From assembly GCA_903932565.1 (NCBI GenBank), contig CAIZGQ010000395.1:1-18118 (forward strand): a stretch of 18,118 nt of DNA, in the 5' to 3' direction. The notes beneath the pieces were generated by a model, which was not told the origin of the DNA, searched no databases, and was given only the letters and a program-made list of their open reading frames with translations. Shown here piece by piece: positions 14,662 through 18,118 of this stretch; position 1 is the stretch's first letter, and each line of letters opens with the position of its first letter. Made by a program: the position numbers and the translations under genes. This DNA comes from an uncultured Hyphomicrobiales bacterium. Lineage in GTDB: Bacteria > Pseudomonadota > Alphaproteobacteria > Rhizobiales > Beijerinckiaceae.

Positions 14662-15420
14662 TCAGACCGCGAGTGCATGTTCCAATTGACCGCGATCGAG
14701 GATCCGCACCCCATCCGGCAAAATCTCCAACATGCTTTCACGCGCAAATGCGTTCAGGACACGGCTGACGGTCTCAATTGTGAGGCCGAGGTAGTCGCCA
14801 ATGTCCGCGCGGGTCATGGGCAATGGCACGAGATTTCCATGGCCGTGAATAGTGTTCCAGCGTTGACTGAGGTTCAGGATAAAAGCTGCCGTGCGTTCAC
14901 GCGCAGAGCACCGTCCCAGCACCATCATCTGCTCATGTGCCGTCTGTAGATCCTCTGCGAGCGATTGATGAACGCTGAGCGCAAAATGGGGCTTGGTTTC
15001 GAGCGTGTTCATGAAGTTATCGTAAGTCATCCGATGCGTGGTGACCTGATCAACGGCGCTGGCCGAATAGCCATGAAAGCCGCTGCCCGATGAACCAATG
15101 AAGTCGCCCGGCAAGGCAAAGCCAAGCACGAGACGGCGACCGTCGGACAGCGTCTTGTGCATGCAGACCAGCCCCGCTGCGATGAGGTGGACATAGGTTT
15201 GCGGTTCGGCCTGGTCGAACACGACATCATGCTTGGTGAAATGAACGTCATGGGAGAGCGCGCTCCACACCGTCTGGTCACTCTGCCAGCCAGCATAGGG
15301 CAGGGGTGGTGAGGCTCCATTTCGGGCCCGCGAGAAGAGGGCAACACGCGAGAGCGATTTGTCGACTGCAATATGGTCGAAATTTGTCACCGTTATCGCA
15401 CTCCCGAAATCGTCACACAT
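14662..15420 (-). CDS. Crp/Fnr-family transcription regulator, FixK-like
   Basis: The 252-residue protein has a cyclic-nucleotide-binding-type beta-barrel (about 50-150, containing VHLIAAGLVCMHKTLSDGRR and LPGDFIG), a dimer helix (about 150-190, with GRCSARERTAAFIL) and a C-terminal winged helix-turn-helix in PMTRADIGDYLGLTIETVSR. The recognition helix carries E216-xx-S219-R220, the E-SR pattern that in Fnr and FixK reads TTGAT-N4-ATCAA sites. The N-terminal cysteine cluster that holds the FNR iron-sulfur centre is absent; only Cys2, Cys86 and Cys171 occur. That favours a FixK-like or otherwise non-oxygen-sensing member. The ligand is unknown. ATG 15420 lacks a good ribosome site, but no better start precedes the barrel. 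It lies upstream of the cupin gene on the same strand, separated by 213 bases. Confidence 0.9.
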   Translation of the reverse strand: MCDDFGSAITVTNFDHIAVDKSLSRVALFSRARNGASPPLPYAGWQSDQTVWSALSHDVHFTKHDVVFDQAEPQTYVHLIAAGLVCMHKTLSDGRRLVLGFALPGDFIGSSGSGFHGYSASAVDQVTTHRMTYDNFMNTLETKPHFALSVHQSLAEDLQTAHEQMMVLGRCSARERTAAFILNLSQRWNTIHGHGNLVPLPMTRADIGDYLGLTIETVSRVLNAFARESMLEILPDGVRILDRGQLEHALAV

Positions 15421-16243
15421 GGCAAGGATGCTCGACGGACCGAAGGAGTCGGGGCCGAACGTTAATCAAGCCTAGCGACAATGTTCGAAAAGGCGTGAGT
15501 GACGGAAACTACCTAAGGCTGCGCAGCGTTCCCTTTTGCCGTGCACGAGGCTGACGTTAGGGCATTGGCGACGTGCATGGCGTAGCCTCTCTGGTAGCAG
15601 CTCGCAGACCTTTTAGCGATCGCGCGCCGGCAAGCGCCGACACCTCGAAATTGTCGTGCGCGTGCGCTTTGATGACGTCCCGCGCCTGGTAAATAATTCT
15701 GGGTCCGCAGTCGCTTTGTTCCTGCGTCGCAAGTTGTTTCCAGCAGTCGCCAGGCTCACTGCACAAGAGGTCTGACGAACGCGTTGAGGCTCAGGCAACT
15801 GCCTTTTGCGTACACTGTTGTTGAAGCTCTCAAACGTCCGCGCGCCTGCATCTCGTTTCGGCGACGCGGTTCCACATCGTGGCAGATGTTCGGACGCTTC
15901 ATCCGCACTCGTCCACTCGCAAAGATCGGCGAGGCCTGCACTCCAAAAACGGCATTGACGGAAATCTGGTTCCGTCATCACGTACCGTTTATTAGTGAAC
16001 TTTTTGGCCACCCGGAACGGCACTTAAGCTTTGGTACCAGGCTTTTTCGTCAGATTTTTCTCGTTTGGCGCGCATATGCCGCGGTCGATGCGTCTTCAAC
16101 TTAGCGACGCAGGCTTGACTGTATTAATCTATCGCTTGATAGAATCCAACCAAGCAAGATCTAGGTCAAATCCGCACCAAAGGATTTGTGCCAGTTTGTG
16201 TCTGGTGGGCTCTTTGTTGGCTGCAGAAGCGTGAACAGGTTAG
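15421..16243. other. Gene-poor stretch of about 820 bases
   Basis: No convincing gene was found. Open frames exist on the - strand (15613-16023, 136 codons; 15557-15766, 69 codons) and the + strand (15784-16104, from a TTG). Their products are rich in Arg, Ser and Thr or Cys, match no family I know, and lack ribosome sites. The stretch contains the Crp/Fnr gene's upstream region at its left end, a GCTGC-GCAGC palindrome at 15518-15527, and a promoter-like element near 16115. It may hold a decayed gene or an untranslated RNA, but I cannot support either. Confidence 0.5.
16115..16145 (+). promoter_or_regulatory. Candidate promoter for the unknown gene at 16244
   Basis: TTGACT (16115-16120) resembles the -35 consensus. 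TAGAAT (16140-16145) matches five of six -10 bases and is preceded by TG one base away, an extended -10. The 19-base spacing is long. The overlapping CTATC-GCTT-GATAG inverted repeat (16129-16142) could be a repressor site. The start codon of the next gene is 99 bases downstream. Confidence 0.4.
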
Positions 16244-16732
16244 ATGCGCGACAATATCGATAATTTTTTATCAGGCCTTTCGCTGGACGAGCTCCGGCTG
16301 GCGCTTTCGTTACTTTTGGATCGACTGGGGGATGCTGGAGCGACAACCGGTCTTGTGGCCGCAAGCCCCCATGATATCCGCGTGTGCGCCAAGGAAATGA
16401 CCGCGCAGGTGAAGCCAAATAAAGCGTGTGCGCGAGATGTTGAACGCGCCGCGGTTTACATCCAGCGACAGCATCTTCTAGACCTGCTGCGGGGCAAACC
16501 AAACAGCCCTTCATCGGACCGTCCCCTCGCGTCTTTGAGGTGGGAGGGCAGCGTTGTGTCGGTCGCGTTGGAGGCAACAGCGCCGCAAGTTGGTGTCGCC
16601 GACGATCAGTTGCCCGAGCAATTGTTCGAAGAAGAGAGCCCGGAGGAGGGCTCGGCCTTTCATGATGCGGATGGCGTTTCCGTCGTCGGCTATGTTCGCG
16701 CCCTGCGCTATCGCGATCGCAACAAGGCGTGA
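16244..16732 (+). CDS. Hypothetical protein, 162 residues
   Basis: I do not recognise this protein. It begins with an amphipathic, leucine-rich helical segment (MRDNIDNFLSGLSLDELRLALSLLLDRLGD), has a basic, cysteine-containing middle, an acidic stretch near residues 125-137 (EQLFEEESPEEGS), and a C-terminal VSVVGYVRALRYRDRNKA. No signal peptide or membrane helix is evident, so it is probably cytosolic. ATG 16244 has only a weak ribosome site (CAGG). It lies alone on the + strand after a gene-poor stretch, with a promoter-like element upstream and a short membrane protein gene 88 bases downstream that could share its transcript. Codon use looks like its neighbours, which supports a real gene. 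No function is proposed. Confidence 0.6.
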   Translation: MRDNIDNFLSGLSLDELRLALSLLLDRLGDAGATTGLVAASPHDIRVCAKEMTAQVKPNKACARDVERAAVYIQRQHLLDLLRGKPNSPSSDRPLASLRWEGSVVSVALEATAPQVGVADDQLPEQLFEEESPEEGSAFHDADGVSVVGYVRALRYRDRNKA

Positions 16733-16820
16733 GCCGTTCCGAGGCTGCTGTCTGCCTGCATTTCGTGCTATTCAACCCGCAGCAGGCTCGCGCAATCGTT
16801 GTGCTGCTGCAGGACCGGCC

Positions 16821-16994
16821 ATGACCAGCAACAATGATGATAAGACCAAGCGCGCCGCCCGGGCGCCCACCCCGCTCACATGGCGGGGGGTTGTCGCTTT
16901 TGTGCTGGCGCTTTTCGTCGTGGGTGGATTGATGTTTGTGGCAGGCCGCATGGCCGGGCATGCACCCCCGGCGGGTCCCTCGATTGCCAAGTGA
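16821..16994 (+). CDS. Small single-pass membrane protein, 57 residues
   Basis: This short gene encodes a basic, polar N-terminus (SNNDDKTKRAARAPTPLTWR), one clear membrane helix at about residues 23-42 (VVAFVLALFVVGGLMFVAGR) and a short proline-rich tail. The positive charges before the helix predict the N-terminus inside the cell and the tail in the periplasm. ATG 16821 has AGGA at 16810-16813 with seven-base spacing. It follows the unknown gene at 16244 on the same strand. No family is recognised; small membrane proteins of this form often regulate a larger membrane partner, but none is visible here. Confidence 0.55.
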   Translation: MTSNNDDKTKRAARAPTPLTWRGVVAFVLALFVVGGLMFVAGRMAGHAPPAGPSIAK

Positions 16995-17147
16995 GGATGG
17001 GCTCAAAGTTGACGGGCGGCGCAAAGCAAACGAATTTTTGCTGACTTAATTTTCTGAAAATACCCGGAAAAAAGAACGAATTCCAAAATCCGATTTCTGG
17101 TTTCGTAGATCCTTCGCCAATCAAAGTGGCTTTCACGCCAGCAGAGG

Positions 17148-17735
17148 TTACGCGAGCGATTTGAGAAATGCGACGAACGTGTTGGCTGCGTGATCGAGCG
17201 CGCCATTGTTTTCGATCGTCAGGGACGGGTTGAGCTCCAAGACGCCGGGAGCCTCTCGCGCCAAGCGATCAAAGGATGCGGACTCGCGTGCCCTGGTGCT
17301 GATCCGTCTCTCGCGGACGTCCTTGTCGGCCGTAACAAGAACGACGTTAGTCTTTGCAACAAGACGTCTTGCTTCCTGCACGACCGAGCGCGACACATTG
17401 ACGATGACGACTGCGCCAAGGTTCACGTCATCGAGAATGCTCTTGGGAACTGCGTAATGGCAGCCATGCGCACGCCAGGCCAAAAGGCACCCGCCGCGGC
17501 GCTCCATTGCTTCGAGATCCGCCAAGCTGATGTAGATATTTGCCTCGCTCAGATCAGGTTCACGCGTGATGAGGCGTGGCGGGAACACAAACTGCGCTTG
17601 ACCATCCAACGCTGTTTTTGCCGCGTTGATGATGGAATCCTTGCCAGCCCCCGAAGGACCGACGACCAGAACAAGTCTCCCATTTGCGGAGGCGGGTGCC
17701 CCGGCACTCAAAAAACGTGGCTCCCGCCGCGCCAC
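17148..17735 (-). CDS. phnN: Ribose 1,5-bisphosphate phosphokinase PhnN
   Basis: PhnN uses ATP to convert ribose 1,5-bisphosphate to PRPP, the salvage step that ends the C-P lyase route of phosphonate use in the cytosol. The protein resembles guanylate kinase: VLVVGPSGAGKDS holds the Walker A P-loop at residues 26-34, followed by FPPRLITREPD, LADLEAMERRGGCLLAWRAHGCHYAVP and VIVNVSRSVV, matching the PhnN pattern. From GTG 17735 it has 195 residues. A TTG at 17711 overlaps the phnM stop codon as TTGA and would give a start closer to the usual short PhnN N-terminus. Either way the two genes overlap and are likely translationally coupled. It appears to be the last gene of a - strand phosphonate operon. 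Confidence 0.92.
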   Translation of the reverse strand: MARREPRFLSAGAPASANGRLVLVVGPSGAGKDSIINAAKTALDGQAQFVFPPRLITREPDLSEANIYISLADLEAMERRGGCLLAWRAHGCHYAVPKSILDDVNLGAVVIVNVSRSVVQEARRLVAKTNVVLVTADKDVRERRISTRARESASFDRLAREAPGVLELNPSLTIENNGALDHAANTFVAFLKSLA

Positions 17736-18118
17736 ACACGGCGGACAATGGGTGTTTTGTCATGCAGCGCCACGCGCACCAGATCGGCGCGCTGGCCGGT
17801 TGCAAGGTTACCCCGGTCGGTCAGGCCAGCGGCGCGTGCCGGATTGACGCTAACCATCGCAACGGCCTTTGACAGCGAAATTTCCGGCACCCGCCTTGGC
17901 AGATCAAAGGCGGCCATCAACAGGCTGGAGGGCACGTAGTCGGACGAGAAAATATCCAGCGTCCCGTCTCGTGCAAGATCCTCGGCCGCAATATTACCGG
18001 AATGCGAGCCGCCACGCACCAGATTTGGCGCTCCCATCATCACCTTGATGCTCGCGCTGTGGGAGGCGCGGGCCGCCTCCAGTGTTGTGGGAAATTCAGC
18101 AATGGAAACCTTGTCTTC
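17708..18118 (-). CDS. phnM: Alpha-D-ribose 1-methylphosphonate 5-triphosphate diphosphatase PhnM, C-terminal part
   Basis: PhnM removes diphosphate from ribose 1-alkylphosphonate 5-triphosphate to give the substrate of the PhnJ C-P lyase. The frame is open from the window edge to the TGA at 17708-17710, giving the last 136 residues; the rest lies to the right. Visible family features are EFPTTLEAARASHSA, GAPNLVRGGSHSGN, LDIFSSDYVPSSLLMAAF with the aspartate of the amidohydrolase metal site, and the C-terminal ADLVRVALHDKTPIVRRVWRGG. Its end overlaps the phnN start, as in many phn operons. The other C-P lyase genes (phnGHIJKL) are expected beyond the right edge. Confidence 0.93.
   Translation of the reverse strand, partial: EDKVSIAEFPTTLEAARASHSASIKVMMGAPNLVRGGSHSGNIAAEDLARDGTLDIFSSDYVPSSLLMAAFDLPRRVPEISLSKAVAMVSVNPARAAGLTDRGNLATGQRADLVRVALHDKTPIVRRVWRGGSHVF

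Noticed and set aside
15460..15475. An ATCAA half-site upstream of the Crp/Fnr gene as a possible Fnr box
   Set aside because: The partner TTGAT half is absent at the required four-base spacing.
15502..15529. A GAAAC-N17-CGTT sequence resembling an EcfG general-stress promoter
   Set aside because: The -35 element departs from GGAAC, and no gene follows on that strand within several hundred bases.
15613..16023. A 136-codon open frame on the - strand in the gene-poor stretch
   Set aside because: The product is rich in Arg, Ser and Thr with no recognised motif, and no ribosome site is seen; it looks like chance.
15784..16104. A 106-codon open frame on the + strand starting with TTG
   Set aside because: Weak start, unusual composition and no family match.
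17060..17100. A weak hairpin followed by a T-run downstream of phnN on the - strand
   Set aside because: The stem is AT-rich with a bulge and the T-run is about nine bases away, so it is not a reliable terminator.

Overview
The window comes from a Gram-negative alphaproteobacterium, probably of the order Hyphomicrobiales. The gene order dxr - rseP - bamA - lpxD - fabZ - lpxA - lpxB is typical of that group, the BamA, FabZ and LpxD sequences look alphaproteobacterial, and the DNA is fairly GC-rich with the matching codon bias. The placement rests on remembered family features, not on a database search.

Positions 1-8896 (all + strand) form an envelope-biogenesis cluster. It holds the 3' end of dxr (isoprenoid precursors), rseP (site-2 intramembrane protease), bamA (outer-membrane protein assembly), the lipid A genes lpxD, fabZ, lpxA and lpxB, and a small DUF2878 membrane protein. 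The genes build the lipid A base of the outer membrane and the machine that inserts its proteins. The usual alphaproteobacterial lpxI is missing between lpxA and lpxB, where only 39 bases remain. lpxA seems to use a CTG start set by a strong Shine-Dalgarno sequence.

Positions 8897-11745 hold a divergent Hfq-like RNA-binding protein (- strand), followed by a UDP-GlcNAc 2-epimerase gene (wecB type) and a GT4 glycosyltransferase gene (+ strand). The last two suggest synthesis of a ManNAc-containing surface glycan.

Positions 11746-15420 hold a Tat-exported amidohydrolase (+) that converges on an exported cupin protein (-) across a bidirectional terminator. A Crp/Fnr-family regulator without the FNR iron-sulfur cysteines lies upstream of the cupin on the same strand. 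A perfect ACGGACA-N8-TGTCCGT inverted repeat sits just upstream of the cupin gene.

Positions 15421-16243 contain no gene I can support. A promoter-like element near the right edge of this gap precedes an unrecognised 162-residue protein gene and a 57-residue single-pass membrane protein gene. The right end carries phnN and the 3' part of phnM on the - strand, the edge of a phosphonate C-P lyase operon that continues beyond the window.

I found no mobile element, CRISPR array, tRNA or rRNA, and no clear evidence of a wholly new system. The best leads are the missing lpxI, the CTG start of lpxA, the divergent Hfq-like protein, the cysteine-capped Tat amidohydrolase, and the inverted repeat before the cupin gene.
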